The notes below the pieces were generated by a model, which had not been told where the DNA came from, made no database searches, and saw only the letters and a program-made list of their open reading frames with translations. The position numbers and the translations under genes were made by a program. Positions 7,184 through 13,534 of a DNA stretch of 34,142 nucleotides are shown piece by piece. Positions within the stretch are counted from its first letter, which is position 1, and each line of letters begins with the position of its first letter. The stretch is from assembly GCA_029261815.1 (NCBI GenBank), contig JAJDAQ010000021.1, positions 1 to 34,142 of the forward strand, written 5' to 3'. This DNA is from Deltaproteobacteria bacterium (lineage in GTDB: Bacteria; Myxococcota_A; UBA9160; UBA6930).

Positions 7184-8862
7184 CTCGGCCCGCCCGGCAC
7201 TCGAACCCGCAGCCGGGGCGCGGCCTCGACCAGCGACCGGGTGTGCGGGTGGCGCGGCGCGGCCAGGAGGTCGGCGGCCGGCCCCGTCTCCACCAGCCGG
7301 CCGGCGTGCAGCACCGCGATCCGATCGGCGATGCGCTCGATCATCGGCAGGTCGTGCGACACCACGAGCAGGGCCAGGTTCAGCTCCCGGCTCAGCCGGA
7401 CCAGCACCGCCAGAACCTCAGCCTGGGTCAGCACGTCGAGCCCGCTGGTCGGCTCGTCGGCCACCACCACCGCCGGGTCGCCGGCCAGCGCCAGCGCGAT
7501 CACCACCCGCTGGCGCATCCCGCCGGACAGCTGGTGCGGGTGGGCCTTCGCCCAGTCCGGGTCCAGCCCGACCAGGGCGAGCAGTTCTTCGACCCGGGCC
7601 CGGGTCTGCTCCTGGTCCAGCGTCCGATGTGCGCGCACCGCCTCGGCCAGCTGTGAGCCGACGGTGCGCACCGGGTTGAGCGCGCTCATCGCCTCCTGCG
7701 GGATCAGCCCGACCCGGCCGCCGCGGGTACTCCGTAGCTCGGGCGCCGATAGCGTGGCCAGGTCGCGGCCGGTCACCAGGATCCGGCCCTCGGTGACCGT
7801 GGCGGCCGGGGGCAGCAGGCCGAGCGCGGCGGCGGCGAGGGTGGACTTGCCGCTGCCGGATTCCCCGATGAGGCCGACCAGTTCGCCGGCGGCCACGCTC
7901 AGGCTGACCCCGTCGAGCGCGGTCACCGCTCCTCGGTCGGACCGGTAGTGCACCGCGAGGTCCTCGACGAGCAGAGCCGGCGCGGCCGGCGCGGCCCGGT
8001 CCGGCCGAGGGCTCTGCCGGGGACGCGGCCAGGGGCGAGACGCGTCGCGCAGTGCGGGCCTGGACCGCTCCTCCAGCGCGTACCCGAACACCGCGAACGC
8101 CATCACGGTCAGTGCCACGGCCAGCCCGGGCGGGATGATCCACCAGAGCCAGGCGTCGGTGAGGAACGCGCTGCGGGCGTACCCAATCGAGAGCATCGTG
8201 CCCCAGCTCTTGGCGGTGACGTCCCCCAACCCGAGGAAGGCCAGCGAGGCCTCCAGCAGGATCGCGGTCTTGGTGGCCAGCACGAACTGCGGCACCACCA
8301 GCGGCGCGACCGCCGGCAGCACGTGGCGGGACAGCACGTAGACCCCTCCGGCGCCCATCACCCGCAACGCCTGGACGTGCTCGCGTTCGCGCAGCGAGAG
8401 CACCTGGGCGCGCAACTCCCGGGCCACGCCGGCCCAGATGACCGAGGCGATGACGCTGATCTGCGTGAGCAGTCCGGGCCCGAAGAACACCCCGATGACG
8501 ATGGTCAGCGGGAGCACCGGCAGCGCCAGCACCACGTCGACCGCCCGCATCAGCACGGTGTCCACCCAGCCTCGGGCATAGCCGGCCAGCACCCCAACCA
8601 GAGTTCCGAGCACCGTGGCGGCCACCGCAGCCACGGTCCCGACCAGCAGCGACACCTGGGTGCCGACGATCAGCTCGGAGAGCAGGTCTTGGCCGACGTC
8701 GTTCGTGCCCAGTGGATGGGTGGGCGTGGGTCGGGCGAACGGCGGGCCGACCCGTTCCCCGGGGTCGTAGGGGGCCAGCCAGGGCGCGAGGACCGCGATC
8801 ACACCCAGGGTGGCCAGAGTGGCTGCCCCGGCGAGGGCATAGCGGCGGGATCGGACGTTCAC
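7180..8862 (-). CDS. Fused ABC importer permease (DppC type) and ATPase (DppD type)
   Basis: One 560-aa chain joins two subunits that are usually separate. Residues 1-265 are a DppC/OppC-like permease: an N-terminal membrane helix, the HPLGTNDVGQDLLSEL motif and an EAA loop around 149-183 that docks on the ATPase. A Pro/Arg-rich linker (about 270-295) leads to a D-type ATPase with Walker A GESGSGKST (333-341), signature LSGGMRQRV (445-453), Walker B AVVVADEP and VVSHDL. The GTG start at 8862 overlaps the permease stop as GTGA. The same frame stays open upstream to 9549, but that part only mirrors the permease gene in another frame. Such fusions occur in actinobacterial importers of this family. 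Confidence 0.87.
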   Translation of the reverse strand: MNVRSRRYALAGAATLATLGVIAVLAPWLAPYDPGERVGPPFARPTPTHPLGTNDVGQDLLSELIVGTQVSLLVGTVAAVAATVLGTLVGVLAGYARGWVDTVLMRAVDVVLALPVLPLTIVIGVFFGPGLLTQISVIASVIWAGVARELRAQVLSLREREHVQALRVMGAGGVYVLSRHVLPAVAPLVVPQFVLATKTAILLEASLAFLGLGDVTAKSWGTMLSIGYARSAFLTDAWLWWIIPPGLAVALTVMAFAVFGYALEERSRPALRDASRPWPRPRQSPRPDRAAPAAPALLVEDLAVHYRSDRGAVTALDGVSLSVAAGELVGLIGESGSGKSTLAAAALGLLPPAATVTEGRILVTGRDLATLSAPELRSTRGGRVGLIPQEAMSALNPVRTVGSQLAEAVRAHRTLDQEQTRARVEELLALVGLDPDWAKAHPHQLSGGMRQRVVIALALAGDPAVVVADEPTSGLDVLTQAEVLAVLVRLSRELNLALLVVSHDLPMIERIADRIAVLHAGRLVETGPAADLLAAPRHPHTRSLVEAAPRLRVRVPGGPR

Positions 8863-9875
8863 GCCGGTTCCAGCGCTGGACGGGCCCGCCGGACCCGGGG
8901 GTCGAGCAGCGGGTAGGTGAGGTCGGCGACCAGGTTGGCCAGCACGATGCCGACCGTCACGACCAGGAACGCGCCCTGCAGCAGCGGGTAGTCGCGCACT
9001 GTGACGGCATCGAAGATGAGCCGGCCGAGCCCCGGGTAGGCGAACACGGTCTCGACCACCACCGCGCCCGACAGCACGGCGCCCAACGCCAGCGTGAGGT
9101 TCGTGTACACCGGCAGCAGCGCGTTGGGCAGCGCGTGGCGCAGCGCCACCCGCCGGTCGCGCAGCCCTGCTGCCCGGGCCCTTCGGACGAACGGTTCGTC
9201 CAGCACGGTGACCATCGCCGCCCGGGACAGCAGGAAGAACCCACCGAGGCTGGCGATCACCAGGGTGGCCGCCGGAAGTGCCATCCGCTGGGCGACCTCG
9301 GTCAACCAGGCCGCTCCCGAGGCGTCGATGCTGGTCGCGCCGTAGGACGGGAACCAGCCCAGCTGGACGGCGAACACCGCAATCAGCACCATCGCGATCC
9401 AGAAGCCGGGCATGGCATCGGCCGCGAGCACGGAAAGCACCGCCGCGGTGTCCCGCCGGGTGCCCCACCGCCAGGCGGCCCATGCGCCGAGCAGCGTGCC
9501 GAGCAGCACCGACAGCCCGGTGCTCACACCCACCAGGGCGAGCGTCCATGGCAGGTGCTCGGCCAGCACGTCGACGACCGGCTGCCGGTGCTCGACCGAG
9601 ATGCCCAGGTCGCCCTGGACCAGCCCGCTCCAGAAGGCGCCGTACTGCTCGATCAGCGGACGGTCCAGCCCGTACTGAGCTCCCAGCTCGTCGATCTGGG
9701 CAGGGGTCAGGCCCTGTTCCGTACCGCCGTAGAGGTAGGTGATCGGATCACCTGGAGCCAGGTGCGGCAGGGCGAAGTTGATCGTCGCGGCCACCGCCAG
9801 AACCAGCGCGTACTGGCCAACCCGCAGCGCCATCGCGCCCGCTCGTTCGAGCATCTGGCGCCCGCGTTCGCTCAC
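8859..9875 (-). CDS. ABC importer permease, DppB/OppB type
   Basis: This 338-aa inner-membrane subunit is the first gene of the importer operon. It has an N-terminal membrane helix, the family motif LAPGDPITYLYGG near residues 39-51, several further helices, and an EAA loop containing FVRRARAAGLRDRRVALRHA. It pairs with the permease half of the next protein. The start is a GTG at 9875 with a GGAG about 13 bases upstream; an ATG at 9854 is the alternative. Two iron-box-like sites and a TAAATA -10-like hexamer lie 35-76 bases upstream, so iron-dependent repression of the whole operon is likely. The stop overlaps the next GTG. Confidence 0.87.
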   Translation of the reverse strand: MSERGRQMLERAGAMALRVGQYALVLAVAATINFALPHLAPGDPITYLYGGTEQGLTPAQIDELGAQYGLDRPLIEQYGAFWSGLVQGDLGISVEHRQPVVDVLAEHLPWTLALVGVSTGLSVLLGTLLGAWAAWRWGTRRDTAAVLSVLAADAMPGFWIAMVLIAVFAVQLGWFPSYGATSIDASGAAWLTEVAQRMALPAATLVIASLGGFFLLSRAAMVTVLDEPFVRRARAAGLRDRRVALRHALPNALLPVYTNLTLALGAVLSGAVVVETVFAYPGLGRLIFDAVTVRDYPLLQGAFLVVTVGIVLANLVADLTYPLLDPRVRRARPALEPA

Positions 9876-9912
9876 CGGGCGGGCCCAACTCCGGACCGAC
9901 AGCTCCAGTTAT

Positions 9913-9931
9913 TTAGCACAGCCTCACCACC
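9913..9931. promoter_or_regulatory. Iron box A (DtxR/IdeR-type site)
   Basis: TTAGCACAGCCTCACCACC matches the DtxR/IdeR consensus TTAGGTTAGSCTAACCTAA at 12 of 19 positions, including the central AGCCT and ACC. It overlaps a -10-like TAAATA on the minus strand (9910-9915) that would serve the importer operon. Confidence 0.55.
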
Positions 9932-9932
9932 A

Positions 9933-9951
9933 TTAGGGGAGCCTAAGTGAG
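9933..9951. promoter_or_regulatory. Iron box B (DtxR/IdeR-type site)
   Basis: TTAGGGGAGCCTAAGTGAG agrees with the same consensus at 13 of 19 positions and contains an unbroken AGCCTAA plus TTAGG. It starts exactly 20 bp from box A, about two helical turns, so two repressor dimers could sit on the same DNA face. Confidence 0.65.
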
Positions 9952-9989
9952 CCCGATAGACGGACAAGACTGGAGTGACGCAGCGGGGG

Positions 9990-10502
9990 TCACAGCTCGA
10001 CCGGGTCGTAGACCTCCTCGGCGGGCTTGGCGAGCAGCCGGTCCGCCATCTCCCGCTTGAGTACGGCGAGCCGCCGCTCCTGCTCTTGCGTGCGTTCCGT
10101 CGCCCGGGCCAGGTTGATGAACTCCTCGGTGACGAAACCCGGCCTGATCAGCACGGTGGCCGAACGACCCCGGTAGTCGAGCCGGAACACGTACCGCTCC
10201 AGGACCCGGCCCCGGTCCGGCCGCGCCATCGACGGGTCCAGGACGTAGCGCTCGCCGTCGGTGACCGCCCGGGTGACCATCTCGAACGCGTCGCGGGCGC
10301 CGGGGCCGGGGAAACTGGTGGTGATAGTGATCTCGCGGCGCTCGATCTCGCCGGGCGCTCCGAGCATGGGCAGGGTCCGACCCATGACTCGAAAGGCGTG
10401 CGCGACGCCGCCGGGAAACCCCGGCCCGTGGTAGCGGATGAGGTCGTCGTAGCTGTAGCTGATCGGCGTGCCGTCCTCGCGCACCGTGATGGTTTCCGAC
10501 AT
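9990..10502 (-). CDS. Unrecognised 170-aa protein, distantly FmdE-like
   Basis: No signal peptide or membrane segment is seen. The N-terminal part contains YDDLIRYHGPGFPGG, which recalls the FHGHLCPGL start of the FmdE family (formylmethanofuran dehydrogenase operon subunit E), a small metal-binding fold. Later ITTSFPGPGARDAFEMVTRA sits where FmdE has its second conserved block, followed by YVFRLDYRGRSATVLIR like the FmdE beta strands. The cysteine of the HGHLCPG motif is replaced by Phe here, and the protein has no cysteine at all. The C-terminus is a charged helix (EQERRLAVLKREMADRLL). It lies between the importer operon and a divergent iron-box gene, so a role in handling the imported ligand is plausible but unproven. 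The ATG at 10502 has a GGGGAG just upstream. Confidence 0.6.
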   Translation of the reverse strand: MSETITVREDGTPISYSYDDLIRYHGPGFPGGVAHAFRVMGRTLPMLGAPGEIERREITITTSFPGPGARDAFEMVTRAVTDGERYVLDPSMARPDRGRVLERYVFRLDYRGRSATVLIRPGFVTEEFINLARATERTQEQERRLAVLKREMADRLLAKPAEEVYDPVEL

Positions 10503-10550
10503 CGCACTCCCCTATCAATTTCCCGATTCGTATCCTCTTTAACTCTTAGC

Positions 10551-10569
10551 ATAGGGCATCCTTACCTAC
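10551..10569. promoter_or_regulatory. Iron box C between divergent genes
   Basis: ATAGGGCATCCTTACCTAC matches the DtxR/IdeR consensus at 13 of 19 positions in either orientation. The half-site read on the minus strand, TAGGTAAGG, is a full match when A/T alternatives are allowed. It lies 49 bp upstream of the FmdE-like gene start and 31 bp before the preferred start of the divergent gene, so it could repress both. Confidence 0.6.
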
Positions 10570-10599
10570 ATGCCCCGAAGGAGTGGCGCCGAGGCGCCG

Positions 10600-11856
10600 A
10601 TGACCGCCGACCGGATCGCCCGGGTGGACATGGACGTCCGTTCGCCGGAGAGCGCACCTGACAGCACCGCCGCTGATCCTCGGATCGAGCCCATCGACTG
10701 CTACGACCTGCCGCACACCGATTTGTCCGGGTTCGCCGGGGTGATCGTGGCCGGGATGGTCGACCAGGAGTTCCTGCTGCGGCACGCCGATCGGATCGTC
10801 GACTACCTGGCCGGGGGAGGGGTGCTGGTCTTCGGTGGCCACCTGCACCGGCGCTGGCTGCCCGGGGCCTCACCGTTCGTGCCACTGCCCGACCGGCGGC
10901 TGGCCGACTACCGGGTGGCCGAGGTCGCCGAGCACCCGCTGTTCGCCGGGGTGAGCGCGGACGAGCTGACCTTCCGCCGCGGGGTGGCCGGGTTCTTCGC
11001 CCGGGGCCACCACCCGCCGCCGCCCGGGGCCGAGGTGCTGGTCCGGCTGGCCGGTGGGCAGCCGGCTACCTACCTGGACCGGGCGTCCACCGCCGGAACC
11101 ATCCTGGTGCAAGCCACCAGCGACCCGCTGGCCACGCACGGCACCCGCCTGACCGACTGGATCATCGCCGAGCGGGCCCGCTTGATGACCACCCGGACGG
11201 GGCCTGGCCGGGCCGGGCTGGCCGCCGTGTACGGCGGCTCGTCCTGGCACCACCGCGCCCTCACCGAACCCCGGCACGCCCGGCATCTCGACGGCGGGCT
11301 GCTGTACCTGCCGGAGCTGGCCGAGCACGACCTGACCGGCTACCGGGGGCTACTCATCCCGGAGCGGCTGCACCGCGGACTGCTGACCCGGGCGGCTCCC
11401 GGAATCCGGGCGCTGCTGGACACCGGCGGCCTGGTCGCCGCGTTCTCCGGCGGCGAGCCGATCCCGGAATTCCTGCCCGGGACGCGGTGGACACACCGGC
11501 CCACCAACTACTGGTGGTGGCTGGAACAGGGCGCGGATCTGGGACTGCGTACCCCCCGGCCCGACCACCCACTGTGGCGGCACCTCGCCCTGGCCGACTG
11601 CACCTGGCACTACCACGGGGTGCTTGACCCGCCGGACGGGGCCGAGGTGCTGGTCACGCTGCCGAGCGGTGAGGCGCTGCTCTACCTGGACCGAGTGTCC
11701 ACCGCGGGCACCCTGGTGGTGTCGACCCTGGACCCGTTGAGCCACTACGGCGGCCACTTCATGCCGGCCACCGAGCGGTTCCTGTCCGGGTTCCTGCCCT
11801 GGCTGGCCGAGGAGACGACTCAGCTGACCTCGCGCGGCAGCGGGCCCATTCGCTGA
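10600..11856 (+). CDS. Unrecognised 418-aa protein with two tandem glutamine-amidotransferase-like repeats
   Basis: The protein is an internal duplication. Repeat 1 (about 40-185) and repeat 2 (about 244-395) share, in the same order, DL(S/T)G(F/Y), a GVIV/GLLI strand, a GGG or TGG turn, GAEVLV (143-148 and 347-352), YLDR(A/V)STAGT (158-167 and 362-371) and a DPL motif. The opening of each repeat, a hydrophobic strand, a helix, then a glycine-rich GGGVLVFGG, resembles ThuA or class I glutamine-amidotransferase-like folds. No Cys-His-Glu triad is evident, so catalysis is doubtful. No signal peptide is seen. I prefer ATG 10600 because the earlier in-frame ATG at 10570 abuts the iron box. A GAAGGAG lies at 10577-10583, farther away than usual. 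Function is unknown; iron-linked control is likely. Confidence 0.65.
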   Translation: MTADRIARVDMDVRSPESAPDSTAADPRIEPIDCYDLPHTDLSGFAGVIVAGMVDQEFLLRHADRIVDYLAGGGVLVFGGHLHRRWLPGASPFVPLPDRRLADYRVAEVAEHPLFAGVSADELTFRRGVAGFFARGHHPPPPGAEVLVRLAGGQPATYLDRASTAGTILVQATSDPLATHGTRLTDWIIAERARLMTTRTGPGRAGLAAVYGGSSWHHRALTEPRHARHLDGGLLYLPELAEHDLTGYRGLLIPERLHRGLLTRAAPGIRALLDTGGLVAAFSGGEPIPEFLPGTRWTHRPTNYWWWLEQGADLGLRTPRPDHPLWRHLALADCTWHYHGVLDPPDGAEVLVTLPSGEALLYLDRVSTAGTLVVSTLDPLSHYGGHFMPATERFLSGFLPWLAEETTQLTSRGSGPIR

Positions 11857-11966
11857 CCGCCGGTGCGCAGGTCGTCATCGCCCAGGGCGTAGGACAGGCG
11901 AAAGTAGCCGGGCGTGCCGAACGCCTCGCCCGGGACCACCGCCACCTCGGCGTGCTCCAGGATCAG
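11820..11966 (-). pseudogene. Aspartate-type aminotransferase, 3' scrap
   Basis: Forty-eight codons read as the C-terminal end of a class I aminotransferase: [19 protein letters not shown] followed by [11 protein letters not shown], the substrate-arginine-containing segment. Homology stops after GDDDL, and the rest to the TGA at 11820 looks unrelated. On the other side it is cut at about 11966 by the IS630 remnant. It overlaps the 3' end of the preceding plus-strand gene by 37 bases. The lysine that binds the cofactor is missing, so it cannot function. Confidence 0.65.
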
Positions 11967-12268
11967 CGGCCAGGTTCACGCTGGTCGCCGGCTTGTGCGC
12001 AGCGTAGTTGTCCCTCACCAGGTGCAGTTCGCCGTCGGGGTAGGCGCGGGCGACCTGCTTGAGAAGCCGTAGGAACTCCTGGTGGCGGCGCCGGGGTAGG
12101 CACGTCGCGGTGACCTTGCCAGAGGTGATGTTCAGAGCCGCTAACAACGTGGTCGTGCCATGGCGGAAGAAGTCGTGCGTGCGCTGCGGGTAGGCCCGGC
12201 CGCATGGGCAGAATCGGAGCGGTCCGGTCCACGGCCTGGATCTGGGCCTGCATTCCGGAGACTAAGCC
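11967..12268 (-). pseudogene. IS630-family transposase remnant, frameshifted and truncated
   Basis: Two adjoining frames together give an IS630-type DDE segment. First is QAQIQAVDRTAPILPMRPG in one frame (about 12250-12195). After a frameshift near 12195 comes YPQRTHDFFRHGTTTLLAAL, then a stretch ending LHLVRDNYAAHK with a catalytic aspartate. Homology ends about 11970 against the aminotransferase scrap. On the other side the IS3 element cuts it at 12268. Both gene ends are missing. Confidence 0.7.
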
Positions 12269-12294
12269 TGGAGTGTCCCCGATTCTATGGACAG
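12269..12294. repeat. IS3 terminal inverted repeat, orfB end
   Basis: It starts TGGAGTGTCCCCGATT and ends TGGACAG. It matches the other end at 19 of 26 positions, with shared blocks TGGA, CCCGAT and GACAG. Confidence 0.75.
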
Positions 12295-12298
12295 CGAT

Positions 12299-13183
12299 TT
12301 AGGCTGCCAGTTCGGTTATCTTTCTGAAGCCTAGCTCGTATTCTGACGGTGTCAAGTAGTTGAGTGTGGAGTGTCTCCTTCGTCTGTTGTAGTAACCCTC
12401 GATCCACAGGAACGTTTGCTGGCTAACTTCGGTGAGATCGTTCCACGGTCGAGTGTGGATGAGTTCTTTCTTGTAGGTTGCGAAGAATGATTCCGCGACG
12501 GCGTTGTCGAAACATGTCGCTTTCCGTCCCATGGAGCGGACCACGCCGTTCAGCTTGCAGAAGTCGGCGAATTCTTTCGAGGTGTACTGGCAGCCGCGGT
12601 CGCTGTGAAAGATCACTCCGGCTGGCGGGCGTCGGGTGACCAACGCCGCGGCCAGGGCCTCGATGATCAGGCTGGTCCGCAGGTGGTCGGCCACGGCGTA
12701 CCCGACGACCTTGCGTGAATGCAGGTCGATCACGGTGGCGACATAGACCCAGCCGTCGACCGTGCGTACGTAGGTGATGTCGCCGCACCAGCGCTCGTTG
12801 GCCCGCTCGGCGGTGAAGTCCTGGCCGATCAGGTCCGGGGCATCGATGGGTCGAGCGCCGGCGACGGTGGTGCGTTTGACGCTACGGGGGTGTCGTCCGC
12901 GCAGGCCAGCGGCTCGCATCAGCCGCCAGACCCGCTTACGGGAGACCCGCCAACCGCGCACCACCAGCTCGGCCCACACTCGCCGGACACCGGGGTTGCC
13001 CTCCAGCTCCTCGTGGATGACACCGATCACCTCGGTCAGCTCGGTGTCGGCGCGCTCGCGGGCGCAGGGGCCGTTGGCCTGCCAGCGGTAGTAGCCCGAG
13101 CGCGACACCGACAGCTGCGCGCACATGAAGGCGACGGAGTACTGCTCGGACTCGGCCCAGTCCGCGATCGCCGCGTACTTCAC
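12299..13183 (-). CDS. IS3-family transposase, OrfB (catalytic rve domain)
   Basis: This 294-aa catalytic subunit has the full DDE triad: D135 in CGDITYVRT, D195 in FHSDRGCQYTS and E231 in DNAVAESFF, with the D35E spacing typical of IS3. The N-terminal part (YSVAFMCAQLSVSRSGYYRW) is the usual HTH_21 region, and the C-terminus has the YNRRRRHSTLNYLTPSEYE signature. The start is a GTG at 13183 overlapping the orfA stop as GTGA. Expression may come from coupling or from -1 frameshifting on the run of six A followed by G in the orfA 3' region (13210-13217). No inactivating change is seen. Confidence 0.9.
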   Translation of the reverse strand: MKYAAIADWAESEQYSVAFMCAQLSVSRSGYYRWQANGPCARERADTELTEVIGVIHEELEGNPGVRRVWAELVVRGWRVSRKRVWRLMRAAGLRGRHPRSVKRTTVAGARPIDAPDLIGQDFTAERANERWCGDITYVRTVDGWVYVATVIDLHSRKVVGYAVADHLRTSLIIEALAAALVTRRPPAGVIFHSDRGCQYTSKEFADFCKLNGVVRSMGRKATCFDNAVAESFFATYKKELIHTRPWNDLTEVSQQTFLWIEGYYNRRRRHSTLNYLTPSEYELGFRKITELAA

Positions 13184-13467
13184 GGCTGTTCCTTCGCGAA
13201 CCAGGCCGCTACTTTTTTCGCGAAATCGCGCTCCATTCGTAGGGTCGAGTTTTCCTTCCGGAGACGTTCCAGTTCCGCCCGCTCGGACTCGGACAGCTCG
13301 TCGTCCGGGTCACGGCCGCTATCTTCAGCCTTCTTCACCCACTTGCCCAACGTCATCTCGTGAACGCCGATACTTTTCGCCACTTCGGCTCGAGTCCGGC
13401 CTGAATTGAGCACGAGGCTAACGGCTTGGTCCTTGTATTCCTGGGTGTAGTGACGGCGTGTCGCCAC
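13180..13467 (-). CDS. IS3-family transposase, OrfA (helix-turn-helix)
   Basis: OrfA is the small DNA-binding part of the IS3 transposase. From a GTG at 13467 it gives 95 residues: an HTH_Tnp_1 domain (HYTQEYKDQAVSLV, then VAKSIGVHEMTLGKWVKK) followed by a charged leucine-zipper-like helix (SESERAELERLRKENSTLRM). A weak AGGGAA ribosome site precedes the GTG. An upstream in-frame start at 13509 is possible but lies in the terminal repeat. Its TGA overlaps the orfB start. Confidence 0.87.
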   Translation of the reverse strand: MATRRHYTQEYKDQAVSLVLNSGRTRAEVAKSIGVHEMTLGKWVKKAEDSGRDPDDELSESERAELERLRKENSTLRMERDFAKKVAAWFAKEQP

Positions 13468-13508
13468 GAATGTTCCCTGCCCTCGTCCCAGAGGCAGGCC
13501 ATGATCCA

Positions 13509-13534
13509 CTGTCTACAAGATCGGGTACGGTCCA
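13509..13534. repeat. IS3 terminal inverted repeat, orfA end
   Basis: Read on the minus strand it begins TGGACCGTACCCGATC and ends GACAG. It supplies the last seven codons and the stop of the truncated restriction gene. Confidence 0.75.

Larger units (their letters stand above)
12269..13534 (-). mobile_element. IS3-family insertion sequence, complete (1266 bp)
   Basis: Terminal inverted repeats begin TGGA at both ends and match at 19 of 26 positions. Between them are orfA and orfB in the usual coupled arrangement. The bases just outside (GCC on the left, TAC on the right) do not form a target duplication. The left neighbour is an IS630 scrap and the right neighbour is a restriction gene, so an adjacent deletion probably followed insertion. 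The element itself looks intact. Confidence 0.82.

Noticed and set aside
6395..7948. Long plus-strand open frame antisense to the ATPase genes
   Set aside because: It mirrors two clear ABC ATPases with intact Walker motifs on the other strand. Its own sequence has no domain.
8863..9549. N-terminal extension of the permease-ATPase fusion up to 9549
   Set aside because: The extension is Arg/Gly/Ala-rich and overlaps the permease gene in another frame. A GTG overlapping the permease stop gives a normal start with a membrane helix.
13205..13220. Essential -1 frameshift signal in the IS3 element
   Set aside because: A run of six A followed by G exists, but in the zero frame it is read as two AAA codons, not the classical phase, and a GTGA overlap already allows orfB translation. 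It is noted only as possible.
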